From: Vulcanimicrobiota bacterium
GTDB lineage: Bacteria; Vulcanimicrobiota; Vulcanimicrobiia; Vulcanimicrobiales; Vulcanimicrobiaceae
Reading direction: 5' to 3'
DNA length: 64,000 nucleotides
Assembly: GCA_003168375.1 (NCBI GenBank)
Contig: PMSI01000003.1
Coordinates: 558,001-622,000, forward strand
The notes below the pieces were generated by a model, which did not search any database, was not told the origin of the DNA, and saw only the letters and a list, made by a program, of their open reading frames with translations. Below are positions 50,330 through 59,734 of this stretch, in pieces. Positions within the stretch are counted from its first letter, which is position 1; every line of letters begins with the position of its first letter. The position numbers were made by a program, and so were the translations under genes.

Positions 50330-51535
50330 ATGTGCGTCGCCGACGGCCGCGCGGCGTTCTTGAGCCGGCCGGCGTTCCTCGGAATTCTGACCGCCGTCGC
50401 GGCGCCACTCCTTGCCGGTGCCGGCGGGCTCGAGGCCGCCGCCGCTGACGAAGCAGCCGGGAGCGGCCCGCTCCCGGAGCCGCGCGGCCCGCTCTCGCGC
50501 GGCAACGCCGCCGCGGCGATGCTCGCCCGGAGCTCGAGTCTGGCCGTCGCGACGTACGCCCGGGTCGAGGCGCTCGCCGGCTCGATCGCCGACCGGGAAC
50601 TGCGCGCGGACGTGCTCGACCTCATCCGCGTGCCGCGCGCGCTCTACGCCGACCGCCACCCGGCCCCGGCGCTGCGCATCGCGGTCCGCGACGCCCTGGC
50701 GCGCGAAGGCTTCGTCGCCGCGGACGCGCCGGTGGCCGGGATCTTTCCGCCCGGGACCGAGCCCGGTTCGACCGGCTCGATCCAACCGTTCTGGGCCGCG
50801 CCGGGCTCGGGTGAAGGTTCGCACCACGGCTACCCCGGTGGGCTCGCGCTGCACGAATCCTTCAACGCCTCGGTCGCGGTCGGCATCGCCGGTTCGTACG
50901 ACGCGCACTATTTCGGGGGGCGGCCGACCGTCTCGCGCGACACCGCGATCGCCGCCGCGCTCTATCACGACGTCATGAAGACCGTCGTGTTCGGGTGGAA
51001 CGACGACGGCACGCTCGCAGCCGAACTCGCGATCGCCGGAACCGGCGGGCATCACGTCCTCTCCGGAGCCGAGGCGATCGCACGCGGACGCGATCCGCGC
51101 TTCGTCACCACGCTGCTCTCGGCGCACGCCGCCCCGTCGCTGGGCGACGAAACCAAGGTCGTCGCGTGGTGCCGGGCCGCCGCGATCGTCGCCGGCGTCG
51201 ATCCGGTCGCGTTCGGGCTCGTCAAGCGCGACGGCGCAGACTACGTGCTCGCCGCCGACCCCGCTCCGCTCGAAGCGTTCGTCAACTACTTGAGCGACCA
51301 CGACTACGTCGTCTCGGTCCATGCGATGCACGTCGTCTCGGCCCGGCTGCAGCAGTCGTGGTCGCGCCGGCCCGCGCTGATCAACTTGGCGCCCACGTTC
51401 GCGTGGTACCGCGCGATGATCCTGACCCGGACGAGCGCGCTCGCGCTCTACGACACCTTGGCGCGCAACGGCGCCGGCGCGTTCGACCGCACGATCCTGC
51501 GGGTCGAGTCGCAGCTCGTTCCGTTGCGCGTCTGA
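50330..51535 (+). CDS. Exported HD-domain protein
   Basis: 401 residues from the ATG at 50330. A signal/anchor segment lies at about 10-30 (FLSRPAFLGILTAVAAPLLA). An HD-type metal site can be traced: LHESF (H175), ALYHDVMK (H213-D214), GGHHVLSG (H241/H242) and LLSAHAAPS (H266), in the order expected of HD phosphohydrolases. An HD protein outside the cytoplasm is unusual and would act on something other than nucleotides in the cell. It is divergent from the GntR gene; the operator between them could also affect it. Substrate unknown. Confidence 0.7.
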   Translation: MCVADGRAAFLSRPAFLGILTAVAAPLLAGAGGLEAAAADEAAGSGPLPEPRGPLSRGNAAAAMLARSSSLAVATYARVEALAGSIADRELRADVLDLIRVPRALYADRHPAPALRIAVRDALAREGFVAADAPVAGIFPPGTEPGSTGSIQPFWAAPGSGEGSHHGYPGGLALHESFNASVAVGIAGSYDAHYFGGRPTVSRDTAIAAALYHDVMKTVVFGWNDDGTLAAELAIAGTGGHHVLSGAEAIARGRDPRFVTTLLSAHAAPSLGDETKVVAWCRAAAIVAGVDPVAFGLVKRDGADYVLAADPAPLEAFVNYLSDHDYVVSVHAMHVVSARLQQSWSRRPALINLAPTFAWYRAMILTRTSALALYDTLARNGAGAFDRTILRVESQLVPLRV

Positions 51536-51573
51536 TCGCTCCCAAACGGCCATGATCGCGCTCCGCGGGACGG

Positions 51574-51613
51574 CCGTAGCATGCTGCCGAAACCCCGTTG
51601 CAGGATGCTACGG
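51574..51613. repeat. Inverted repeat at the start of the XRE gene
   Basis: CCGTAGCAT and ATGCTACGG are perfect complements 22 bases apart, with further TGC/GCA pairs inside. It ends two bases before the GTG start of the XRE gene, so it could be an operator or a structure hiding the ribosome site. Its right arm (reverse strand) repeats 12 bases of the 11583-11617 repeat. Confidence 0.65.
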
Positions 51614-51615
51614 GT

Positions 51616-51912
51616 GTGAACGAGACGTTCGGCGATCGGCTGCGGCGGCTGCGTGAGGAGCACGGGTTCAGCATCGCGACGCTGGCCGCCGAGATCGGCG
51701 TCTCCGAAGGCGCGATCCGCCAGATGGAGACCGGCAACGTGAAGAGCCCGAGTATGCTCGTCGGTTTGCGCCTCGCGCATCAGCTCGGCGTCGATCCGTA
51801 CGAGCTCGCGCTCGGCGAAGGCTCGAACCTCAATGAACGGCTGATCGTCGTCGAACGCCGGCTCGCGAAGCTGGAGCAGCGCGTCGCCGCGCTCCCCGCG
51901 CCACGGCGCTGA
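51616..51912 (+). CDS. XRE-type helix-turn-helix regulator
   Basis: 98 residues from the GTG at 51616; a TTG at 51598 is possible but lies inside the inverted repeat. HTH at about 4-58: FGDRLRRLREEHGFSIATLA, EIGVSEGAIRQMETG, RLAHQLGVDPYELA. A short C-terminal coiled coil (ERLIVVERRLAKLEQRVAAL) would allow dimers. A 40-base inverted repeat directly upstream suggests autoregulation. It is convergent with the PFK gene; other targets unknown. Confidence 0.85.
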   Translation: MNETFGDRLRRLREEHGFSIATLAAEIGVSEGAIRQMETGNVKSPSMLVGLRLAHQLGVDPYELALGEGSNLNERLIVVERRLAKLEQRVAALPAPRR

Positions 51913-51921
51913 GCCGGTCCG

Positions 51922-53184
51922 CTACGCCGTCGTCGCGGCGGGTGCGAAGAGCCGCCGGAACTGCGCTTCGAACGTCTCGGGATCCAGATTGGTCTGCGTC
52001 GCGAGACGCGAGAGGCGCGGCTCCGTCAAGTCCTGTTCCTCGAGCCGGATCATGTACTTGCGCGCGACCTCGTACGACTCGGTGGTGACGTCGACCAGCC
52101 GCACGCGGATCCGTCCGGTCGCCGGATCGAGCATCTCCTCGAGCGTCACCGGGACGATGCGACCGCCGGCGAGCGCGATCAGCGCCCCGCTCCCGCCCCC
52201 GAGCAGATACCGCACGGCGCCGTAGCCGAGCGTTCGCGTGTACTCGGCGTCGAACGGGATCGGCTTGGCGCTGCGCAGCTCGTAGCCGATATCCTTCGGC
52301 ACGACGGTTTCGTCGATCCCGAGCTGCGTGAGCCGGGCGCGTATCGCGTCGCGCAACACCATCCCGAGCGGAACGTCGGCCAGCCGCACGTGCCCGTAGG
52401 CGTCGCGCGTTGCGGTGGAGACCGCGGCGAGCTCCTCGGGCGCGATGCGCTCGGCGAGCCCCTCCGCGATCACCGCGACGCCGTGGTCCTGCCCCGACGC
52501 GAGCCGCTTCACGATCGAGCCCACGATCGTGTCGACGACGTCGTCGAGGGCGATCCGATCGCCGGTGAACTCCTCCGGGATGACGGCGAGCGTCGCACCC
52601 GCCGCCTTGCAGATCCCCAGCGCGAGCGCCCCCGACTTGCGCCCCATCGTGATCGCGAGATACCAGCGCGAGGCGGTGCGGGCATCCTCCATCAGGTTCT
52701 CGACGATCGCCGAGCCGACCGAACGCGCCGTCTCGAAACCAAAGGTCGGCGCGTTGTCGGGGAGCGGGAGATCGTTGTCGATCGTCTTCGGCACGGTCGC
52801 GACGCCGATACGGCCCTTCGTCTCGGCCGCGATCCGTGTCGCGCCGAACGTCGTGTCGTCGCCGCCGATCGTGATCAGGTAGCGCACGCCGAGCATCGTC
52901 AGCGAGCGCACGCACATGCGCAGCGACTCCGGGTCGGCCGCCGGATTCGTCCGCGACGTCCGCAACATCGAGCCGCCGGTGAAATGCATCCGCGACACGT
53001 CCTCGATCTGCAGCTCGGCGACGTGCGAGAGGTCGCCGAGCACGAGGTGGCGGTAGCCCTCGTAGATCCCGAGCACGCGCAGCCCGTGGTTGCGCGCCTC
53101 GATCGTCGCCGACGCGATGACGCCGTTGATCCCCGGGGCCGGCCCGCCGCCGACGAGGATCGCGAGCGTCTCGTCTCCGTTCAT
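51922..53184 (-). CDS. 6-phosphofructokinase, PPi-dependent type
   Basis: 420 residues from the ATG at 53184; longer readings mirror icd. The phosphoryl-donor loop is GGDDT (107-111), with Asp where ATP enzymes have Gly, and the catalytic loop is PKTIDND (132-138), with Lys where ATP enzymes have Gly. Those two changes are the accepted mark of pyrophosphate-dependent PFK, which is reversible and saves ATP. Other motifs: GGGPAPGIN, MGRKSGALA, PEEF. It is 10 bases after the icd stop on the same strand. Confidence 0.92.
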   Translation of the reverse strand: MNGDETLAILVGGGPAPGINGVIASATIEARNHGLRVLGIYEGYRHLVLGDLSHVAELQIEDVSRMHFTGGSMLRTSRTNPAADPESLRMCVRSLTMLGVRYLITIGGDDTTFGATRIAAETKGRIGVATVPKTIDNDLPLPDNAPTFGFETARSVGSAIVENLMEDARTASRWYLAITMGRKSGALALGICKAAGATLAVIPEEFTGDRIALDDVVDTIVGSIVKRLASGQDHGVAVIAEGLAERIAPEELAAVSTATRDAYGHVRLADVPLGMVLRDAIRARLTQLGIDETVVPKDIGYELRSAKPIPFDAEYTRTLGYGAVRYLLGGGSGALIALAGGRIVPVTLEEMLDPATGRIRVRLVDVTTESYEVARKYMIRLEEQDLTEPRLSRLATQTNLDPETFEAQFRRLFAPAATTA

Positions 53185-53194
53185 GGTGCGCCGC

Positions 53195-54451
53195 TCACAC
53201 GGCGGCGGGCGCGGTGACGGCTCCCATCCGCTTGCGGAGCTCCGCATCGAGCGCGTCGAGGAATTGATTCGTCGTCAGCCACGGTTGGTCGGGTCCGATC
53301 AGGATCGCGAGGTCCTTCGTCATCTTCCCCGACTCGACCGTATCGACGCAGACGCGTTCGAGCGTCTCGGCGAACCGCGTGACCTGCGGCGTCTCGTCGA
53401 CCTTGCCGCGATGCGCGAGACCGCGCGTCCAAGCGTAAATCGACGCGATCGGGTTGGTTGACGTCTCCTGCCCCTTCTGGTACTGGCGGTAGTGGCGCGT
53501 CACCGTGCCGTGCGCGGCTTCGGCTTCGATCGTCTTGCCGTCCGGCGTCATCAGCACCGACGTCATCAGGCCCAGCGAACCGAAGCCCTGCGCGACGGTG
53601 TCGGACTGCACGTCGCCGTCGTAGTTCTTGCACGCCCACACGAACGCGCCCGACCACTTGAGCGCCGAGGCGACCATGTCGTCGATCAGCCGGTGCTCGT
53701 AGGTCAGGCCGCGGCGCGCGAACTCGGCCTTGAACTCTTCCTCGTAGACCTGCTCGAAGATGTCCTTGAAGCGGCCGTCGTACGCCTTGAGGATCGTGTT
53801 CTTCGTCGAGAGATAGACCGGGTAGTTGCGCAGCAGGCCGTAGTTCATGCTGGCGCGCGCGAACCCGCGGATCGAATCGTCGAGGTTGTACATCGAGAGC
53901 GCGACGCCCGAGCTCTGGAACTGGTACACCTCGCGCTCGATCGGCGCGGAGCCGTCGCTCGGCGTGAACGTCAGCGTCAGCGTGCCGGCGCCGGGGACGA
54001 GGAAGTCGGTCGCGCGGTACTGATCGCCGAAGGCGTGGCGCCCGATCACGATCGGCTGCGTCCAGGCCGGCACCAGGCGCGGCACGTTGCGGCAGATGAT
54101 CGGCTCACGGAAGATCGTGCCGTCGAGCTCGTTGCGGATCGTCCCGTTCGGCGAGCGGTACATCTTCTTGAGGTGGAACTCTTCGACGCGCGCTTCGTCG
54201 GGCGTGATCGTCGCGCACTTTACGCCGACGCCGTACTGCTTGATCGCGCGCGCCGCGTCGAGCGTGACCTGGTCGTCGGTCGCGTCGCGGTGCTCGATCC
54301 CGAGGTCGTAGTACTTCAGGTCGACGTCGAGATACGGCAGGATCAGCTTGTCCTTGATGAAGTGCCAGATGATCCGCGTCATCTCGTCGCCGTCGAGCTC
54401 GACGATCGGGTTCTTGACCTTGATCGTATTCAGGGGAGGATGCTCCTGCAT
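53195..54451 (-). CDS. icd: NADP-dependent isocitrate dehydrogenase (eukaryote-like subfamily)
   Basis: 418 residues from the ATG at 54451; a longer in-frame reading covers the divergent cytochrome gene. Oxidises isocitrate to 2-oxoglutarate in the TCA cycle. Motifs: [44 protein letters not shown] (substrate Ser/Asn), NYDGDVQSD (metal Asp) and [13 protein letters not shown] (NADP). This pattern is the homodimeric type II IDH found in eukaryotes and some bacteria, not the E. coli type. Confidence 0.95.
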   Translation of the reverse strand: MQEHPPLNTIKVKNPIVELDGDEMTRIIWHFIKDKLILPYLDVDLKYYDLGIEHRDATDDQVTLDAARAIKQYGVGVKCATITPDEARVEEFHLKKMYRSPNGTIRNELDGTIFREPIICRNVPRLVPAWTQPIVIGRHAFGDQYRATDFLVPGAGTLTLTFTPSDGSAPIEREVYQFQSSGVALSMYNLDDSIRGFARASMNYGLLRNYPVYLSTKNTILKAYDGRFKDIFEQVYEEEFKAEFARRGLTYEHRLIDDMVASALKWSGAFVWACKNYDGDVQSDTVAQGFGSLGLMTSVLMTPDGKTIEAEAAHGTVTRHYRQYQKGQETSTNPIASIYAWTRGLAHRGKVDETPQVTRFAETLERVCVDTVESGKMTKDLAILIGPDQPWLTTNQFLDALDAELRKRMGAVTAPAAV

Positions 54452-54514
54452 GCGGTGGGGCGTGAGCGCGGAACCTTCAGCGTCCCGTGCGCCCGTCCCC
54501 CGGAGCCTTTCGCC

Positions 54515-54543
54515 TTGCCGAGGGACGAGGGCTGGCGTACAAT
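54515..54543 (+). promoter_or_regulatory. Sigma-70-like promoter of the cytochrome gene
   Basis: TTGCCG, 17 bases, TACAAT: close to consensus at exact spacing, 65 bases before the cytochrome start. It is the clearest promoter in the window. Confidence 0.65.
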
Positions 54544-54607
54544 GCACCACAGCCGGAAGCGCAGGCGGGCGTTGGCCCGCTGCGGCTCCCTGGGGTGGAG
54601 GTGCTCG

Positions 54608-56527
54608 ATGTCCATGACGCTTACCCCGCGTGCTCTGGCGGCGACCGCGTTTGCCGCTCTCGGGCTCGCGGGCCTCGCCGTCACCGGCGGCTGGATGCCG
54701 CCGCGCGCGACCGCCGCACCGGCCGCGACCGCCGCGATCGCGATCTCGCCCAACGTGCCGGGCGATCTCGCAACGGCGGCGCCCGCGGCGTCGCTCAACG
54801 ACGCGGCGACGTTCGCGTGGAACGAGTTCTTCGCGCTGAACTGGGCCGCCGCGCCCGGGAAGCGCGACACGGCGGCGACGAACTGCGCGTTCGGGCAGAC
54901 GGGTCCGGGCTGCAGCGGGCCGCTGGTGTGGCAGACGTTTCGCGGCAAAGCCGAGATCTTTCCGGGCCAGCCAAGCTTCACGTCGACGGTGAAACCGCCG
55001 GGCTACGATCCGTCGGATCCGCGCTTCGGCTACGATACGCCGCCGCGGTACGGCAACGTGTATCCGTTCGCGGTGCCGCAGTGCCCGACGACCAACGCAT
55101 CGCAGATCGTCGAGCCCGCCGCGTGGCTGAACCTCGATGAAACCGACGAGATCACGCTCGCCAACATGTTCGCGGGATCCGCGCCCTCCCCGCTGCCGAG
55201 CTCGGCGCCGTTCAACAGCGCGCCGCAGCTCGTCCGTTTTCTCGCTAAGGCGAACCACGTCGAGTACATGTACGTCGCGAAGAACAAGTGGTGGGGATTC
55301 CCCGACAACGATCCGGATCCGAACACCGGCTCGCCCGCACCGTTCGCCGGACCGCAGATGGAGACGATGGCCTACGTCGCCGCCAACCATCGCGACCCGG
55401 CGCCGGGCTCGTCGACGCTGATCAGCCTCCCGAACGGCTCGATCGAGATCAAAGCCGGCTGGCGCGTGCTGACGGCGGCGGAGGCCGCGTCGCACGCGTT
55501 CGTGCAGCAGCGCGCGCGATACTATGAGAACGCCAACAACCCGTGCTGGCTGCAAGCCACGTTCGGGCTCGTCGCGCTGCACATCATCCAAAAGACGCCG
55601 AGCGCGCCGTACTTCGTCTACGCGACGTTCGAGCAGAGCGACAACATCAAGACGGCCGCCGGAGTCCCGGTCGAGGACGTCAACGGCGGCGTCGTCGCGA
55701 TGCAGGCGTGCGCCGCGGGGCAAGCGTCACCGTGCCCGACGTCGCCGACCGAGCAGCTCGTGCAGCCGACGCCGCCCGCGCCGCCGCAGACGCCGGGGCC
55801 GTTCCCGGTGGTCAACCTGACGCCGGCGGCGTCCGCATACTGCACGCGGCCGCAAAAACGGATCTACTACCTGAACGAGCAGAGCGGCACGCCCACCGGC
55901 GGCTTCATCTGCGTCAACCGCCGCGACAACGACATCCCGACCCAGATTCAAAGCGTGAACGCGCAAGCACACGCGGTGCTCGCGACCTATCTCGCCGCGA
56001 AGCACATTACGAACTCGCCGTTCGCGCACTACAAGCTCGTCAACGTTCAGTACCAGCCGATCGACAAGCCCTACGCCGGTCCGTATCGCGCGGCCGGATC
56101 GAACCCGAACACCGGCGCGAACCCGGCGAGCTACCATCTCGCCAACATCGTCGTCGAGACGAACCGCTCGCTGCAGCGCTTCAGCGGCGGTCTGAGCCCC
56201 GGCATCTCGACCGACTACAACGCCTATCTCGGCATCTCACCGCCGCCGGTGATCCACCAGAACGTGTTTTACGCCGCGAACGGCTCGACCGGGCACGGCA
56301 CCGGCAACAACATGGGCGGCTGCATGGGCTGCCACGGGAGCCAGGGGCAGCTGCAGGGCGGCAACTTCAGCGTGATCTTCGCGCGCGGAGCGACCACCGC
56401 CAACGGTCCTGAGGTTCCGTCCAACCTGACGCCGATGACGATGACCGTCCTCCACGCGACGCGCGCGAACGCCGTGCCTCGCCACCCGACCCGCAACCGT
56501 CACCTCGTGACCGATCGAATCCGCTGA
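54608..56527 (+). CDS. Large secreted mono-haem cytochrome c-like protein
   Basis: 639 residues from the ATG at 54608 (GGAGG eight bases upstream). Signal peptide about 1-37. One haem c motif, CMGCH (572-576), near the C-terminus with surrounding Gly/Asn; no second CxxCH. The long N-terminal part has Trp-rich and Pro-rich stretches ([32 protein letters not shown]) and several Cys that may form disulfides. It looks like an exported redox protein whose large domain binds a substrate or partner. A second small gene with cytochrome-like spacing follows 34 bases later. Specific function unknown. Confidence 0.75.
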   Translation: MSMTLTPRALAATAFAALGLAGLAVTGGWMPPRATAAPAATAAIAISPNVPGDLATAAPAASLNDAATFAWNEFFALNWAAAPGKRDTAATNCAFGQTGPGCSGPLVWQTFRGKAEIFPGQPSFTSTVKPPGYDPSDPRFGYDTPPRYGNVYPFAVPQCPTTNASQIVEPAAWLNLDETDEITLANMFAGSAPSPLPSSAPFNSAPQLVRFLAKANHVEYMYVAKNKWWGFPDNDPDPNTGSPAPFAGPQMETMAYVAANHRDPAPGSSTLISLPNGSIEIKAGWRVLTAAEAASHAFVQQRARYYENANNPCWLQATFGLVALHIIQKTPSAPYFVYATFEQSDNIKTAAGVPVEDVNGGVVAMQACAAGQASPCPTSPTEQLVQPTPPAPPQTPGPFPVVNLTPAASAYCTRPQKRIYYLNEQSGTPTGGFICVNRRDNDIPTQIQSVNAQAHAVLATYLAAKHITNSPFAHYKLVNVQYQPIDKPYAGPYRAAGSNPNTGANPASYHLANIVVETNRSLQRFSGGLSPGISTDYNAYLGISPPPVIHQNVFYAANGSTGHGTGNNMGGCMGCHGSQGQLQGGNFSVIFARGATTANGPEVPSNLTPMTMTVLHATRANAVPRHPTRNRHLVTDRIR

Positions 56528-56561
56528 TTCGCCGCACTCTCTTCCGAGCCGGAGTCACTCG

Positions 56562-56849
56562 ATGAGCCACCATCCGCATGCCAAGCACGAAGGCGCCGCC
56601 GCGCCCGTGAGCTACGCTAAAGACATCAAGCCACTCTTCAGCACGAAGACCGACATCCCGCACATGGCGCAGCACGGCATCCACCTCGATCAGTACCAGT
56701 CGACCAGCGACAACGCGACGGATATCTACGGCCGTCTGACGCAGCCGCCGCACAGCCAGCAATTGATGCCGCCGGCACCCGAAGGCCCGTGGCCGGCCGC
56801 GAAGATCGCGCTCTTCAAAGCCTGGATGGACGGCGGCAAGCAGCCCTAG
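56562..56849 (+). CDS. Small cytochrome-like protein without a haem motif
   Basis: 95 residues. VSYAKDIKPLF, then HGIHLDQYQ, MPPAPEGPWP and IALFKAWMDGGKQP match the layout of small c-type (PSCyt-like) domains, where CxxCH normally follows DIKPLF; here that stretch is STKTDIPHM with no Cys at all. There is no signal peptide, but the N-terminus is His-rich (SHHPHAKHEG), which may bind metal. Probably co-transcribed with the mono-haem protein. Confidence 0.55.
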   Translation: MSHHPHAKHEGAAAPVSYAKDIKPLFSTKTDIPHMAQHGIHLDQYQSTSDNATDIYGRLTQPPHSQQLMPPAPEGPWPAAKIALFKAWMDGGKQP

Positions 56850-56897
56850 ATCTCGGCGAGCGGGCGGCGGAGCACGGCGCGCGGAACAGCAACCGCG

Positions 56898-57818
56898 ATG
56901 CGCGTCGTCAGCCTCTTGCCGTCCGCCACCGAGATTCTGTTCGCGATCGGCGCCGGCGACCACGTCGTCGGCGTTACGCACGAATGCGATTTCCCCGCTG
57001 AGGCGACGACGCGTCCCGCGCTGACGTCGACGCTGCTGCCCGCGGAGCTCGACGCCGCCGGCATCGACCGCCACGTTCGCGCGCGCATCCACAGCGGTTC
57101 CTCGCTCTACGGTCTCGACGAGGTCAAGCTCGCCGCGCTGGAACCCGATCTCATCGTGACGCAAGAGCTCTGCGTCGTGTGCGCGGTGTCATACGAGATC
57201 GTGGACCGCGCCGCAAAGCGTCTTCGGGGCGATCCTCGGGTGGTATCGCTCGAGCCGTCATCGCTCGAGGACGTCTTCGCAACGATCGCGTTCCTCGGCG
57301 ACCTGGTCGACGCGCACGACGGTGCCGCGCGGCTCCTCGCATCGCTGCGCGCCCGCATCGACGCGCTTCGAGCCGGTGTTCCAGCGGGACGGCGCCCGCG
57401 ATTACTGGTCCTCGAGTGGACCGATCCGCCGATGAGCGCCGGCCACTGGACACCGGGCTTGATCGACCTCGCGGGCGGCGTCCCCGTGCTCGGCAATCCT
57501 GGGGCGAACAGCCGCGTCATGACCTGGGACGAGATCACCGCCGCCGATCCGGACGTCACCGTCGTCGCCCCGTGCGGGTTCGACCTTGCGCGCACGCAGC
57601 GCGAGATTGCCGCGCTTCCACCCGACGCCGCACGCGCGTTCGCATCACTGCGCGCCCTGCGCGAAGGACGCGCCTACGCGATGGACGGCAACGCGTTCGT
57701 CAACCGCCCCGGCCCGCGCCTCGTCGACACGGCCGAGCTCTTCGCGGCAGCGCTCGCCGGCGACGTACCATCCGGCAGCGACGCGCTCGGGCGAGTCGAC
57801 CCTCGCCCGCCAGGCTAA
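56898..57818 (+). CDS. BtuF-like (cobalamin-type) periplasmic-binding-fold protein
   Basis: 306 residues. [32 protein letters not shown] (motif start [11 protein letters not shown]), then [21 protein letters not shown] and the C-terminal [20 protein letters not shown] are typical of BtuF/FepB-class binding proteins. No signal peptide or lipobox is seen, and no BtuC/BtuD genes are near, so it may be a cytoplasmic corrinoid- or haem-binding form rather than a transporter part. Confidence 0.85.
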   Translation: MRVVSLLPSATEILFAIGAGDHVVGVTHECDFPAEATTRPALTSTLLPAELDAAGIDRHVRARIHSGSSLYGLDEVKLAALEPDLIVTQELCVVCAVSYEIVDRAAKRLRGDPRVVSLEPSSLEDVFATIAFLGDLVDAHDGAARLLASLRARIDALRAGVPAGRRPRLLVLEWTDPPMSAGHWTPGLIDLAGGVPVLGNPGANSRVMTWDEITAADPDVTVVAPCGFDLARTQREIAALPPDAARAFASLRALREGRAYAMDGNAFVNRPGPRLVDTAELFAAALAGDVPSGSDALGRVDPRPPG

Positions 57819-58105
57819 GCGGTCCCGTCGAAGCGTTGCGCCGATTCCGTGATGACGCGGCGGGCGGTGGCGGCGTCGTCCCAACCCGTCGTGCTGGTCG
57901 CGAGCGTGCGCGGCACGAAGCCGTAGTCGCCGGGATAGAAGATCGGGGAGTGGAGCGCGCGGTCGAGCCGGAAGATGTCGAGCGACTTGTCGTATTCGTA
58001 CTTGTTCCGCGAGCCGCTGGGGATCTCGACGATCACGTTGATCTCGTCCGGCGCGCGCTCGCCGAGCGGAAGATTCAGCCGGTTCTGGCGGGTCGCGAGG
58101 CTCAC
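57815..58105 (-). pseudogene. ppa: Inorganic pyrophosphatase with internal deletion
   Basis: 96 residues in one frame from a GTG at 58105. Residues 20-70 are the canonical family I PPase N-terminus ([29 protein letters not shown]). Residues 74-93 ([19 protein letters not shown]) match the usual C-terminus. The middle, about 90-100 residues including the catalytic Asp cluster (DPLD and beyond), is absent, with the frame kept. Normal length is about 165-180 residues. Unless it is an assembly artefact, the product cannot hydrolyse PPi. It starts 21 bases from yggU, divergent. Confidence 0.8.
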
Positions 58106-58126
58106 TCGGGCGGGGTTCCCCGGGCG

Positions 58127-58405
58127 GTGAGCGCACGCCTGGAGATCGTCGCCAAACCGGGCGCCCGGGTCGCCGGGATTTCGCGGCGCGCCGGCGACGT
58201 CGTCGTCGCAGTCCGCGAACGTGCCGTCGACGGCAAGGCGAACGACGCGATCGTCCAGGCCGTCGCCGGCTGGCTCGACGTGGCGCCCGGCCGGGTCCAC
58301 ATTCTGCACGGCGGCCGCGGACGGCGCAAGCTCGTCGAGATCCAGGGCATCGACGACGACGCGATCCGTGCGCGCGTCGAAGCTCTACCGGCGTCCGGTC
58401 CCTGA
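58127..58405 (+). CDS. YggU / DUF167 family protein
   Basis: 92 residues from the GTG at 58127. The DUF167 core is clear: [30 protein letters not shown] (G-KAN-A motif) and [10 protein letters not shown]. Small cytoplasmic proteins of unknown function, often near YggT. Here it faces the deleted ppa gene, only 21 bases between starts. Confidence 0.88.
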   Translation: MSARLEIVAKPGARVAGISRRAGDVVVAVRERAVDGKANDAIVQAVAGWLDVAPGRVHILHGGRGRRKLVEIQGIDDDAIRARVEALPASGP

Positions 58406-58413
58406 ACCAGCGA

Positions 58414-59010
58414 TCACGACGCGTCGTGCGCGGTTTGGTTCAAGCGGGCCAGCGTCCACACGCCGTTCGTGCGCCGGAAGCGCGTGACCGACGCAGTCAG
58501 AAACCGCACCTTGAGCTCGTCGCCGAGCAGCACGCTCAGCAGTGCGTGCAACGGCCCCGCATGCGTCGCCACCAGCGCGACGCCGTCGTCCGGAACCTCG
58601 GCGGCGATGCGTTCTGCCGCGCGTCCCACGCGCGCGCACAGCTCCGCGAAACTCTCGCCGCCGCCCGGCGTGTACGCCTTCACGGAGGTCCGACCCGTCG
58701 TGTCCATGTGCGGGTTCCCGGCGCAAATCTGCGCCCACGTCAGCCCTTCCCAGTCACCGAACCGCATCTCGCGCCAGTCCGGATCGAGGCGCAGCGGTAT
58801 CTCGCGCGGGCCGAGCACGATCCGTGCCGTCTCCGCGGCGCGCGAGAGGTCGCTCGACACGGCCGCGTCGATCCGCTGATCGTGCAGCAACGCGGCGAGG
58901 GCCGTCGCTTGCGCGCGGCCCTCGTCATCGAGCGGAACATCGGTGTGCCCTTGAAATCGGCTGTCGGCGTTCCACGCCGTCCGGCCGTGCCGGACGCAGA
59001 TCAACTCCAC
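58414..59010 (-). CDS. Histidine phosphatase family protein (GpmB/CobC-like)
   Basis: 198 residues, GTG start. VRHGRTAWN (phospho-His, residue 8), SSDLSRAAETA, the acid in WREMRFGDWEGL and ATHAGPL (second His) are all present. These enzymes remove phosphate from small molecules (e.g. 3-phosphoglycerate-like compounds, alpha-ribazole phosphate). The BtuF-like gene nearby makes a cobalamin role conceivable, but nothing else supports it. Confidence 0.9.
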   Translation of the reverse strand: MELICVRHGRTAWNADSRFQGHTDVPLDDEGRAQATALAALLHDQRIDAAVSSDLSRAAETARIVLGPREIPLRLDPDWREMRFGDWEGLTWAQICAGNPHMDTTGRTSVKAYTPGGGESFAELCARVGRAAERIAAEVPDDGVALVATHAGPLHALLSVLLGDELKVRFLTASVTRFRRTNGVWTLARLNQTAHDAS

Positions 59011-59035
59011 GCCGGCACTATCGCGGCGGAGGCGT

Positions 59036-59593
59036 TTATTTTCCTCCGTGCGCCGAGAGCAGGTCCGACATGTCGTTGGCGTGCTCTTCTTCCACCGCCA
59101 GGATATCTTCCATCATCGTCCGCGTGGTCGGATCCTTGTCGCCGAAGAAGTGGACCAATTCACGATAATGCTCGATCGCGATCCGCTCGGCGACCAGGTT
59201 CTCCTTGATCATGCCGACCAGATCCAGATCGTCGCTGCCGTACTGCGAAGCCGAGCGCGTCGCCAGCCCTTCCGGATTGAAGTTCGGCGTGCCGCCGAGC
59301 TGATTGATCCGCTCCGCGATCCTGGCCGCGTGTTCGCGCTCCTCGTCGGCGTGCTGCGCGAACTCTTCCTTGGGGCCTTGGCTCGCGATCCCGCTCGCGG
59401 CGACGCTGTGCATCGTGTAGCGCAGGACGCAGACGATCTCGGTCGCGAGGGCGTTCTGCAGCAGCTCGATCGCCTGCTTCGGATCGAGCCCGTAGTCTTG
59501 CGTGAGCGCGCCCTTCTCGATGTGCTGGCGAGCGCGGCGCCTGAGTTCCTGAACGTCGCTCAGGAACGGCTGGCTGTTCTTGGTCGTCGTCAC
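59036..59593 (-). CDS. Ferritin-like / bacterioferritin-type protein
   Basis: 185 residues, GTG start. Four-helix bundle with iron ligands ALATEIVCVLRYTMHS (Glu), HADEEREHA, LVAERIAIEHYRELV and DILAVEEEHANDMSD: two ExxH-type pairs as in bacterioferritin and the Dps-like DUF892/ferritin group. It likely oxidises and stores iron or protects from peroxide. It is 25 bases upstream of the histidine phosphatase gene. Confidence 0.88.
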   Translation of the reverse strand: MTTTKNSQPFLSDVQELRRRARQHIEKGALTQDYGLDPKQAIELLQNALATEIVCVLRYTMHSVAASGIASQGPKEEFAQHADEEREHAARIAERINQLGGTPNFNPEGLATRSASQYGSDDLDLVGMIKENLVAERIAIEHYRELVHFFGDKDPTTRTMMEDILAVEEEHANDMSDLLSAHGGK

Positions 59594-59734
59594 GGTACGG
59601 ATTCTCCCATGGTTCGGCTAGGCGGTCTCACGAGATTGTACCCGCCTGCCGCCCGCCTCAGCCAGGGCGGCTCCCAGGGTTTCGGGGGGAGGCCGGGCCG
59701 AGGAAGCGCGGCTCCACGCCGGAACATCCGGCCC

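Noticed and set aside
54452-55723. Open extension of the IDH frame to 55723
   Set aside because: Covers the divergent cytochrome gene and its promoter; the family start is at 54451.
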